Origin: Myxococcales bacterium | GTDB lineage: Bacteria; Myxococcota_A; Polyangia; Haliangiales; Haliangiaceae | Reading direction: 5' to 3' | Length of the DNA: 64,000 nucleotides | Assembly (NCBI GenBank): GCA_016707895.1 | Contig: JADJGV010000007.1 | Span: forward strand, 310,001-374,000 | Part shown: one piece after another, positions 27,435 to 34,934 of the stretch | Position numbering within the stretch: the stretch's first letter is position 1 | Layout of the letters: each line of letters opens with the position of its first letter | Notes under the pieces: generated by a model | What the model was told of the DNA's origin: nothing | The model's database searches: none | The model's input: only the letters and a program-made list of their open reading frames with translations | Translations under genes and position numbers: made by a program

Positions 27435-27464
27435 CACGCTTCGCAGCCTACGGGACCGCGACGC

Positions 27465-27520
27465 ATGACGTCAAAGTAAATGCACGTCAGTCCCGATCAA
27501 CACGCTGTCAATGCGTTGAC
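27465..27520 (-). promoter_or_regulatory. candidate promoter/operator of the ilv-leu operon
   Basis: This is the most A/T-rich stretch near the operon. On the minus strand it holds TTGACA (27506-27511), then TTGATC and ATTTACTTTG further down, a plausible -35/-10 combination without perfect spacing. TTGACA is part of GTCAA-CGCA-TTGAC-type symmetry (27507-27520), a possible operator. The call rests on composition, position and a single hexamer. Confidence 0.35.
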
Positions 27521-27563
27521 TGGGTGTCTCGCCGCCCGTCGCCGCCGCGGCCGCGTGTATCCG

Positions 27564-29214
27564 CTAGTCCAGATTGCCGTTCACGACGAGGTAGCTGTGC
27601 GCGGTGCCGACCCGCAGGCTCGACGCGCGCAGCCCGCCCGGCAGCGCCGGCAGCGGCACCGCGGCGAGCAGCGGGGTGAACGTGCCGAGCATGTTGGTGA
27701 CCAGCGCCGGCATCACCGACTCGATGCCCTGGGCCGGCACGCCGGTCACGTCGGCGAGCACGTCAGCGTGGATGATCGGGGTGGCGATCGTCACCGCCGC
27801 GATGTTGGTGGCGCCGCCCGGGTGCGGCGCGACCTGCACCTCCATCTCGACGTTCATCGCCAGGGTGGTGGCCTCGACCTCGCCGCTGCCGAGGTGGACG
27901 ATCAGGTCGGGCATCGTGACCTTGAGCGCCCCGCCCTCGCCGGCGCTGATCACCGGCGGCAGCAGCGCCTCGAGGCGGATCGAGTCGTAGATGCCGGCCT
28001 GCTGGGCCAGCGTCTGGTCGAGGCCGCCCGCGCTCCAGAAGTTCGACATCACCTGGTTGAGCGCGTCGTCGGCCACCGCGAGCTGGAAGCCGGCCGCGCC
28101 GCGCGCCGGCGGGGCCTGGTCGTCGGTGAACAGGAAGCCGTGGCTGCCGCCGGCCACCGTCAGCTTGGCGTCGAGCACCATCTCGGCGCCGGCGCTGTCG
28201 AAGCCGATGCCGGCGGCCGCGACCTCGGCGGTCAGGTCCTTGCCGAGCACCGAGACGGTCTGCGGGCCGATGTGGATGCCGGCGACCGTCTGCTGGACCA
28301 TCGGTCCGATGAACTTCTCCATCTGGCTGGCCAGCACGTTGCGGATCTCGTTGTCGAGATCGAGCAGCGAGATGACCGCGCCGGGCAGGCCCGACGCGTC
28401 GACGTCGAAGCCGGTGAACGCGACCGTGGGGGTTGACCAGCTCGACGTCGAACCGGCCGGCGTTGACGGTGACCGCGACGGTGCCGCGCAGGCGGGCGGT
28501 GGTCGCGCTGATCGTGATGTCGGTGTCGCCGTCGAGGCAGGCGGCGGCGTAGCGGGCGTGCAGCGGGATGTACAGCTGGTGCAGGGTCGCGTCGAGCGCG
28601 AGGCCGGCGTCGCCCGGCACCAGCGCGATGTCGGCGTGGTCGAGGTCGAGGCCCTGGCGCACCGAGACCTTGCCGTACAGGCAGTCCTCCTGGCCGTTGG
28701 ACAGGCCCTTGGCGATGACCGGGTTGTACGGCATCACCAGCATGTTCAGATCGGTCTGGGCGATCAGCGTCTCGGCGGTGTTGCCGAGCACGTCGAACGC
28801 CTGGGTCGAGAGCTGCGCGGCGATCGCGTTCTCGACCGTGGCGGTGGCCGGGCGGAAGGTGCCGGTCAAGACGCCGCGCATGTCGTCGGCGCGGCCGCCG
28901 TCGGCCGACAGCGCGGTGGTCGAGATCAGGTTGGTGCCAGCGTGGACCGGGACGGTCACGCGGAACGAGCCGTCGGCGGCCAGCGGCGCGTCGACGCCGT
29001 TGACGGTCACGCTGGCGGCCGCGCTGCCGGTCGCGCTCTCGCCGACCGTGCCGATCACCTCCACCGACGTCAGGCCCTCGCGCATCGTGCCGCGGGCCGG
29101 GGACTCGATGGTCAGGGCCGGCGGCTCGGGGCGCGACCCGACGTCGTTGGCGCACGCGGCCAGGCCGACGACCGGGATCAGGAGCGAGGCGACGGCGACC
29201 AGGCGGCTCTGCAT
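27564..29214 (-). pseudogene. Ig-like-domain lipoprotein, frame broken by one base at 28428-28432
   Basis: Two frames together make one protein of about 550 residues. The first starts MQSRLVAVASLLIPVVGLAA with lipobox cysteine, then a Glucodextranase_B/Ig-like fold (TIESPARGTMREGLTSVEV, VTVNGVDAPLAADGSF), and reads to FDVELVNP. The second resumes at TVAFTGFDVDASGLPGAVIS and runs to the end (SSLRVGTAHSYLVVNGNLD). The switch falls in a run of five Gs (plus strand 28428-28432); four would restore one frame. Either a real frameshift or a homopolymer sequencing error explains it. The C-terminal part resembles no enzyme I know. A secreted, membrane-anchored surface protein is likely. It lies upstream of, and co-directional with, the ilv promoter region. 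Confidence 0.7.
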
Positions 29215-29290
29215 GGAACCCCGGTTCAGCAAGAAGAGCGCCACTCACCTACATGCGATCGCCCCGGCTAACCGGCTGAAACCACGATCG

Positions 29291-29306
29291 CCGCAGCGCG
29301 CTGCGG
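29291..29306. repeat. 16-bp perfect palindrome CCGCAGCG-CGCTGCGG
   Basis: This lies in the 188-base gap between the PAN-domain gene (ending 29403, minus strand) and the lipoprotein start. GCCCC-TG-GGGGC follows about 20 bases away. Together they could terminate the PAN transcript, though no T-run follows. Nothing else is seen in the gap. Confidence 0.4.
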
Positions 29307-29402
29307 GTGGTGACTGGCGTCGCCCCTGGGGGCCGAGTCCACGCCTACTCGAGTGGCCACGCGGCGCGTCATCCGCACCGCAGCGCCCGAACAATCGCCC
29401 GA

Positions 29403-30935
29403 TCAATCGAACTCGACGCCCTTGAGGCCGGCCACCACGCCGCGCTTGAGCGCCGGCGCGGCCACGGCCGACTTCAGGTGGCACGTCGAGCTCCCGGCCT
29501 CGGACAGCGCCCACGCCTTGCACGACGCCTCGCGCGCGCAGGTCGCCTGGCAGGTCGACGCCGGATCGGCCGCGGCGGTGGTGAACGTGCGGTAGTCGTT
29601 GCCGGGGAAGTCGGTGTCGTAGCGCAGCCCCAGACGCCGCGCCGACGCCATGCCGGCGGTCGCGACCGCCCACGGCACGCCGTCCTTGCGCCAGCAGCCG
29701 CGGTTGCTCTCGACGAACGTGTAGGCCAGGCAGCGCGCGTCCTCGGCGCACAGCTTGGTGCACGCGGCGCGATCGGCGACGGTGTCGAACGCGTAGTCGC
29801 TGCCCGGCCGGTCGTAGCCGACGGTGGCGCGATCGACGTGCCCCGACAGGCAGGTCCCACACGGCGTCCGCGGGCCGATCGCGCCCTTCAGCACGCAGAA
29901 CCCCGACGAGCTCTCCCAGGTGTAGGCCTGGCACTGGGCGTTGGCGCCGCACGCCTGCTGGCACCGCTCGACGCGGGCGACGGTCAGCGACGCCAGATCG
30001 TGGCCGTCGAAGCGCGCGGCGACGGTGCGCAGCCCGAGCCCCGAGGTGACGTCAGCGGCGGCGCGCGCGGGCGGGACGCCGTCCTTGAGGTAGCAGCGGT
30101 TGGCCGTCGCCGACACCGCCCACGCGCGACAGCGATCGTCGGCGCGGCAGCGATCCTCGCACGCGAACGGCGTCGTGACGAAGGGGCTCGACGAGAACGA
30201 CGCGTAGTCCATGCCGGGGCGGTCGATGCCGTCGGTCCCGTAGCTGTGCCAGGACGTCATCACGCCGTCGAGGTGGCGCTGGTAGGCCATCACGTGCTTG
30301 GCGAACGGCTGGCCGCCGAGCACCGCGAGGCCCCACAGGTCGCTGGCGCCGGTCGCGCCGCCGTAGACGTGGGGCGCGCCGCCGTCGTTGGCCTCGAACC
30401 CGATCGGCGAGGTGGCCTCGACGCCGTCGTCGAAGAACGTCTGGACCCGCTTCTGCGTGACGTCGGCGGCGAGCCAGCCGAACGCGCTGACCTGGGTGCC
30501 GGCGCGCGGCGGCGTCACCGCGAACGCCATCGGCGTGGCCTGGCTGGCCGGGATCGGCGACGACAGGCGGCCGAACGCCAGCTGGTGGAAGCCGGCCACC
30601 TCGGCGACCCGCACCAGCCGGCGCACGCCGCTGGCGTCGACGAAGTGGAAGGCGCTGCCGGTGAACGGCGCGAGGCTGGTGCGGCCGCCGATGCAGCCGT
30701 CGCCGGTGACGATCATCGTCGGCGAGATCAAGGTGGCCGCGCAGCTGGCGGTGGTGCCGTCGCGGTGGACCCGGCCGATCGCCGGGCGCGCGGTGGTGGC
30801 GCCGCCGGTGAGCGCGACCGCCTCGACGCCGAGGTCGTCGTCGGGCGCGTCGTCAGGCGCGTCGACGCACGCGGCGGCCAGCGACGCGAGCACGGTGGTG
30901 GACAAGGCGAGGTGAGCGAGCCGAGGTCGGGTCAT
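29403..30935 (-). CDS. lipoprotein with degenerate trypsin-like domain and four PAN/apple modules
   Basis: A 510-residue protein. A lipoprotein signal ends at Cys23 (LASLAAAC). Residues about 45-225 look like a chymotrypsin-fold domain (GGATTARPAIGRVHRDG, ATLISPTMIVTGDGCIGG), but the catalytic His position reads TGDGC instead of TAAHC, the Asp site reads HQLAFGRL, and the Ser site reads GASDLWG. So it is probably a pseudoprotease. Four PAN/apple-type repeats follow, each with spaced cysteines, e.g. DRPGMDYASF with CEDRCRADDRCRAWAVS, CQQACGANAQCQAYTW, CTKLCAEDARCLAYTF, and CQATCAREASCKAWAL. PAN modules bind proteins or carbohydrates outside the cell. A cell-surface adhesion or recognition role is inferred. 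Confidence 0.75.
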   Translation of the reverse strand: MTRPRLAHLALSTTVLASLAAACVDAPDDAPDDDLGVEAVALTGGATTARPAIGRVHRDGTTASCAATLISPTMIVTGDGCIGGRTSLAPFTGSAFHFVDASGVRRLVRVAEVAGFHQLAFGRLSSPIPASQATPMAFAVTPPRAGTQVSAFGWLAADVTQKRVQTFFDDGVEATSPIGFEANDGGAPHVYGGATGASDLWGLAVLGGQPFAKHVMAYQRHLDGVMTSWHSYGTDGIDRPGMDYASFSSSPFVTTPFACEDRCRADDRCRAWAVSATANRCYLKDGVPPARAAADVTSGLGLRTVAARFDGHDLASLTVARVERCQQACGANAQCQAYTWESSSGFCVLKGAIGPRTPCGTCLSGHVDRATVGYDRPGSDYAFDTVADRAACTKLCAEDARCLAYTFVESNRGCWRKDGVPWAVATAGMASARRLGLRYDTDFPGNDYRTFTTAAADPASTCQATCAREASCKAWALSEAGSSTCHLKSAVAAPALKRGVVAGLKGVEFD

Positions 30936-31048
30936 GCCCGCCGCCTGAGCACCGCGCGTGCCACCGCCGAATCACGCGCGTCCGCGCGCCGCGCGGGATC
31001 CGCGGCGCGTAGCTTCTGCTCACCGCGCGGCGGGTGAGCAGGCCTTGC

Positions 31049-32203
31049 TCACCCGAGGAACGACGCCATGTAGCCGGGGTCCTCGACCGCGCGCGCGGCG
31101 GCGGTGGCCATCAGCGGCTTGAAGGTGTCGACCATCACCGCCAGCTCGTCGGTGCGGGTGGCGCCGATCGACCGCTCGTAGCTGCCGGGGTGCGGGCCGT
31201 GGGGGATGCCGGCCGGGTGGTGCGAGATGCTGCCGGGGCCGACGCCGCGCCGCGAGGTGAAGTTGCCGTCGCAGTAGAAGATCAGCTCATCGCACGACGG
31301 CGAGCTGTGCGGGTACGGGCACGGGATCGCCTCGGGGTGGAAGTCGACCAGCCGCGGCACGAACGAGCACACCAGCGCGCCGCGCGCGCCGAACGTGCCG
31401 TGCCAGGTCGGCGGCAGGTGCACCGACGACACCCGCGGCTGGAACGCGCGGATCGGGAACACCCACGGGTAGACGCTGCCGTCCCAGCCGACCACGTCGA
31501 GCGGCGACGCGTCGAGCGCGAAGCCGTGCCAGCGCCCGCCGCGCTTGACCACCAGCCGGCGGATGCCCTCGTCGCGCGGCGCCGCCAGCACCGGGCGACG
31601 GAAGTCGCGGTGGCAGTACGGCGCGTCCATGCGCAGCTGCCCGACGCCGTTGCGCCACTGCTTGAGCAGGTGCACGTCGTCGAGCTCAAACCACAGCCAG
31701 TGCTGCGGCGCGCTCGACGGCACCAGCCGGTGCTGGATCGCGCGCGGGATGCAGACGTAGTCGCCGGGGCCGAACGTCAGGTCGCCCAGCGGCGTGATCA
31801 GCGTGCCGCCGCCGGCGTGGACGTAGATCAGCGTGTCGCCATCGGCGTTGGCGACGTAGACCGGATCGGGGGCGTCGGGGAACGCCACCCCGCACACCAG
31901 ATCGGGGTTGTGCAGCATCGGCACGAACGCGTCGACCGGCGCGCCGCCGGTGCGCGCGACCATGCCCGACAGGTAGTGGTGCTTGGCCAGCGGGCGGCCG
32001 TCGTCGATCGTCGGCGCGGTCCAGCCGTGGCCGACGACGTCGGGCTGCTGCAGGTGCGGGCGGCCCAGGTGGTAGAGGATCGTGAACGGGCCGTCGAAGC
32101 CGTCGCGGGTGAAGCACTCCTCGTAGCGGAGCGCGCCGTCGGCGCCGCGCAGCGCGATGTGGTGCTTGGCCGGCACCTCGCCCATGACGATGCGATCGAG
32201 CAT
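31049..32203 (-). CDS. hmgA: homogentisate 1,2-dioxygenase
   Basis: A 384-residue cupin-fold Fe(II) ring-cleaving enzyme converting homogentisate to maleylacetoacetate. Motifs include GGGTLITPLGDLTFGPGDYV, CIPRAIQHRL, YPWVFPIRAFQPRVSSVHLPP, CDELIFYCDGNFTSRRGVGP, and the iron-ligand region HPAGIPHGPHPGSYERS. Length fits the short bacterial HmgA type. It belongs to the tyrosine pathway with hppD (43.6 kb) and maiA/fahA (49-51 kb), all on the minus strand but in separate transcription units. The upstream region holds a nested hairpin and two 23-base direct repeats. Confidence 0.95.
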   Translation of the reverse strand: MLDRIVMGEVPAKHHIALRGADGALRYEECFTRDGFDGPFTILYHLGRPHLQQPDVVGHGWTAPTIDDGRPLAKHHYLSGMVARTGGAPVDAFVPMLHNPDLVCGVAFPDAPDPVYVANADGDTLIYVHAGGGTLITPLGDLTFGPGDYVCIPRAIQHRLVPSSAPQHWLWFELDDVHLLKQWRNGVGQLRMDAPYCHRDFRRPVLAAPRDEGIRRLVVKRGGRWHGFALDASPLDVVGWDGSVYPWVFPIRAFQPRVSSVHLPPTWHGTFGARGALVCSFVPRLVDFHPEAIPCPYPHSSPSCDELIFYCDGNFTSRRGVGPGSISHHPAGIPHGPHPGSYERSIGATRTDELAVMVDTFKPLMATAAARAVEDPGYMASFLG

Positions 32204-32248
32204 GGCGCGGACGATGCCACGGCGCGGCGGCGGCAGGGAGCGTGGCGC

Positions 32249-32304
32249 CGAAAAGCGAGAAGGCGGGTGTCAGCCCGCCATCTCATCCGACGCTTCGCTT
32301 TTCG
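32249..32304. repeat. nested stem-loop upstream of hmgA
   Basis: Outer arms CGAAAAGCGA (32249-32258) and TCGCTTTTCG (32295-32304) are perfect complements. Inside them GGCGGG (32262-32267) and CCCGCC (32274-32279) form a second stem around TGTCAG. The outer stem is A/T-containing, unusual here. It lies 46 bases upstream of the hmgA ATG, so it would be in the hmgA 5' leader if transcription starts further right, or could be a terminator. Confidence 0.6.
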
Positions 32305-32308
32305 TTCG

Positions 32309-32354
32309 CAGTGACTCCGCAGTTACCTTCACAGTGACTTCGCAGTTACCTTCG
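32309..32354. repeat. two tandem 23-bp direct repeats
   Basis: CAGTGACTCCGCAGTTACCT plus TCA (32309-32331) is followed directly by CAGTGACTTCGCAGTTACCT plus TCG (32332-32354); the copies differ at two positions. Two-turn spacing (23 bases) on the same face of DNA fits paired binding sites for a regulator, upstream of hmgA and of the lower-GC region. Confidence 0.75.
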
Positions 32355-32712
32355 ACCGATTCGCGTGCGTGACTGGCCAGGAGGCGGATCCGGGTCGCGC
32401 GGCCTTACCACCGCGCGCCGCGTGCTGGGACACGACCCAGTAACGTGGTCCCGACCGAAGTCCGGGGACCAATTGGGTTTCACGCCTGGAAACCGTGCCT
32501 GGCGCGTGGATGCCGAGAATGCTTCGTCGCAGTACCTCCAGAAGGGGTTGCGTCGCTCTCGTTTCCCGTCGTCTCGAATATCACCCTACGCCCGCCGATC
32601 GGAGCTGGCAACTGGAAACTTTGTCGCAGCCCGCGCCGCGATCCTCGTCGAGGAATCGGGTGGCGATCGCGCATGCGATCGCGCATACCAATGCGCGTGG
32701 CGCCGCGTGTGA

Positions 32713-33819
32713 TCACGCGTGGATCGCCGTGACGCTCGGCGTCGTGGCCAGCTGATCGGAGATCGCGCCCAGCGCGCGCAGCGGCTGCAGATCGCGCGGC
32801 AGCTCGGTCACCGCGACCACCGGCAGGCTCGCGGGCACCACCTCGGCGAGGCGCGCCAGCGCAGCGCGCTCGGCAGCGGTCGCCGCCACCGCGTCGTCCC
32901 AGCGCTCGGCGAGCCACGTCCGCGCCGCTGCGTCGGCGATCGTGGCCAGCGTCGGCGCGACCGCGAGCGCGGCATCGACCGGCGGCTGCGCGCGGTTGAC
33001 GATCACCGCCGCCAGCGGCGCCGCCGCCGCGGCGAGCTGCGCGGCCAGCGCGCCGGTCTCGGCCAGGAGCGACGCGCGCGGCGCGGCGACCAGCACGAAC
33101 GCGGTGCCGGGCGCGCGCAGCATCGCCCGGGCGTGGCGCGCGCGGGCGGCGGCGGCGTCGACCAGCGCCTCGAGGGCCGCGAAGAACGTGGCCAGCTCGC
33201 CGAGCGTGCGCCCGCCGGCCGCGCCCTCGATCCGGCGAGCGACGAACCGCGCCAGCGCGCCGGCGGCGCCGGCCGGCCGCGCCAGCGCCGCCACCACGCC
33301 GCGCTCGACCAGCGGCGCGATGCGATCGGGCGCGCTGACGAAGTCGAGCGCGTGGGCCGCCGGCGGGGTGTCGACGATGACCAGATCGTAGCGGCCGCTG
33401 TCGACGTGGCGGCTCATCTCCTCGAGCGCCATGTACTCGGTCGAGCCGGCGAACGACGTCGACAGCGCCTGGTAGATGCGGTTGCCGAGCAGCGCCGCCG
33501 CGTGGGCGGGCGTCGGCGCGTGGCGGCGCACGAAGGCGTCCCACGCCGCGCGCTGATCGAGCATCGCGGCGTCGAGCGGCACGGGCAGGTGCAGCCCGGC
33601 GGCGGTCAGCGCGGCCGCGGGCACCGGCTCGCCCTCGGCGGCCAGGCCGGTGAGGCCGAGCGCACCAGCCAGGGCCCGGGCCGGATCGATCGTCAAGACC
33701 AGCGCGCGCCGGCCGCGCCGCGCCGCCGCGATGCCGAGCGCCGCGGCGATCGTGGTCTTGCCGACGCCGCCGGTGCCGACGGTGACGATCAGCCGGCTGC
33801 GCTCGAGGACGCCGATCAC
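32713..33819 (-). CDS. ArsA/GET3-like ATPase, second of a pair
   Basis: A 368-residue deviant Walker P-loop ATPase. Walker A is VTVGTGGVGKTTIAAALGIA; the A-loop/switch I region is VLTIDPARALAGALGL; switch II is DLVIVDTPPAAHALDF. The C-terminal part has LLAETGALAAQL and VTELPRDLQPLRALGAI. Such proteins exist as adjacent, probably heterodimeric pairs in actinobacteria and Myxococcota. There is no ars operon here, so an arsenite pump role is not supported. The GTG at 33819 overlaps the stop of its partner (GTGA). Confidence 0.88.
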   Translation of the reverse strand: MIGVLERSRLIVTVGTGGVGKTTIAAALGIAAARRGRRALVLTIDPARALAGALGLTGLAAEGEPVPAAALTAAGLHLPVPLDAAMLDQRAAWDAFVRRHAPTPAHAAALLGNRIYQALSTSFAGSTEYMALEEMSRHVDSGRYDLVIVDTPPAAHALDFVSAPDRIAPLVERGVVAALARPAGAAGALARFVARRIEGAAGGRTLGELATFFAALEALVDAAAARARHARAMLRAPGTAFVLVAAPRASLLAETGALAAQLAAAAAPLAAVIVNRAQPPVDAALAVAPTLATIADAAARTWLAERWDDAVAATAAERAALARLAEVVPASLPVVAVTELPRDLQPLRALGAISDQLATTPSVTAIHA

Positions 33820-34736
33820 GGCGCGGCCTCCGCGGCGGCCAGCACCGCCGGCGCCAGCGACCGCGCCAGCGCCGCGTCGTCGGCGAGCCAGCGCCGCGGC
33901 AGGCGGGTGACCGCCGCCGCCGCGGGCAGCCCGACCAGCGCCGCCTCCTGCTCGGCGGCCGCGATCGCCGCGCGCCGCGCGACCGCCGCCAGCGCCGCGC
34001 CCGGGGCGTCGCCGCGCGCGCCCAGCGCCGCGATCATCGCGTCGACGCCCGCCGGCGGCGCCGGCCGGCACTGGTTGACGAACAGCGCGCCGATCGGCAG
34101 GCCCAGCGCGCGCAAGGTCGCGATCACCTGCGTGGCCTCGGCGATCGGCAGGTCCTCGGGGGTGGCGACCACGTGGACCGCCGTGACCGCCGGGTCGGCC
34201 AGCAAGCGCGCGTTGACCTCGGCCTCGCGGTGCACCAGCCCGCCGGTGAACGTCGCCGCGGCGGCCGCCGGCATGCGCAGGTGCTCGAGCGCGTGGCCCG
34301 ACGCGCCGGCGTCGACCACCAGCGCGTCCCAGCGCGGCCCGTCGCCCAGCCGCTGCAGCACCAGCTCGTCGCGGATCTTGCCCATCGCCAGGAGCGCCTG
34401 GACGCCGGGCGCGGCGGCGACGAAGCCGCGGTACAGCGGGTGCGCCATCACCGCGCGGCCCAGCCGCCCCAGGCGCATGCGCCGGGTCAGGTACTCGGCC
34501 AGCGCGACCGCGCCGTCGAAGTACGCCACCGCCAGCCCCGGCGTGGTCAGCACCGGCGCGATCGCGCCCGGCGCCATCGGCCGCGTCGCCAGCGTGCGGC
34601 ACAGCCCCGCGGCGTGGCCGAGCTCGATCGCCAGCACCCGGCGGCCCGTGCCGGCCAGGCCGATCGCCAGCGCCGCGGCCACCGTCGACTTGCCCACGCC
34701 GCCCTTCCCGGTGACGACGTGGAGCGCGCGGGCCAT
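33816..34736 (-). CDS. ArsA/GET3-like ATPase, first of a pair
   Basis: A 306-residue ATPase starting MARALHVVTGKGGVGKSTVA, with a complete deviant Walker A motif (GKGGVGKST). Switch II reads DALVVDAGASGHALEHLRMP. It has LLADPAVTAVHVVATPEDLP and LFVNQCRP, as in the GET3/ArsA fold. It is shorter than its partner and has lost part of the helical subdomain. The start has no strong Shine-Dalgarno. With the partner gene it likely forms one complex, whose client is unknown. Confidence 0.87.
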   Translation of the reverse strand: MARALHVVTGKGGVGKSTVAAALAIGLAGTGRRVLAIELGHAAGLCRTLATRPMAPGAIAPVLTTPGLAVAYFDGAVALAEYLTRRMRLGRLGRAVMAHPLYRGFVAAAPGVQALLAMGKIRDELVLQRLGDGPRWDALVVDAGASGHALEHLRMPAAAAATFTGGLVHREAEVNARLLADPAVTAVHVVATPEDLPIAEATQVIATLRALGLPIGALFVNQCRPAPPAGVDAMIAALGARGDAPGAALAAVARRAAIAAAEQEAALVGLPAAAAVTRLPRRWLADDAALARSLAPAVLAAAEAAP

Positions 34737-34934
34737 GGCGACGCCAGCGTAGGGACGCGCGCGGCCTCCGTCGAGGTCCGATCGCCCGCCGCGACGACGG
34801 CGCGCCGCGGCCGGTGGCACACCCGGTGCAGCACCTGACGGCGCCATGCGCGCGCGACGAATCTCGACGGCCGACCGCGCAGGGCGCGCAGGGATCGCGT
34901 CGACGCGCGCAAGCGGTTCGCGACGGAGGGGGCG

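Larger units (their letters stand above)
32204..32712. other. gene-free 509-base region of lower GC
   Basis: There is no convincing coding frame on either strand. The short open frames here are Arg/Ser/Pro-rich with no family features. The stretch from about 32440 to 32640 is visibly less GC-rich than its surroundings. It contains the hairpin at 32249-32304, the direct repeats at 32309-32354, and two tandem copies of GCGATCGCGCAT (32663-32674 and 32675-32686). It may hold regulatory DNA for hmgA or the scar of a lost mobile element. Confidence 0.6.

Noticed and set aside
32663..32686. GCGATCGC octamers as a cyanobacterial HIP1-like signal
   Set aside because: Two copies in one tandem repeat are not a genome-wide pattern; GCGATCGC-like words are frequent by chance at this GC content.
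32365..32732. Two short plus-strand open frames in the low-GC region
   Set aside because: The peptides have no recognisable domain and no ribosome binding sites, and neither resembles a transposase. Treated as non-coding.
32713..34736. Arsenite efflux function for the ArsA-like pair
   Set aside because: No arsB, arsC, arsD or arsR is nearby, and the cysteines typical of ArsA metal binding are not evident.
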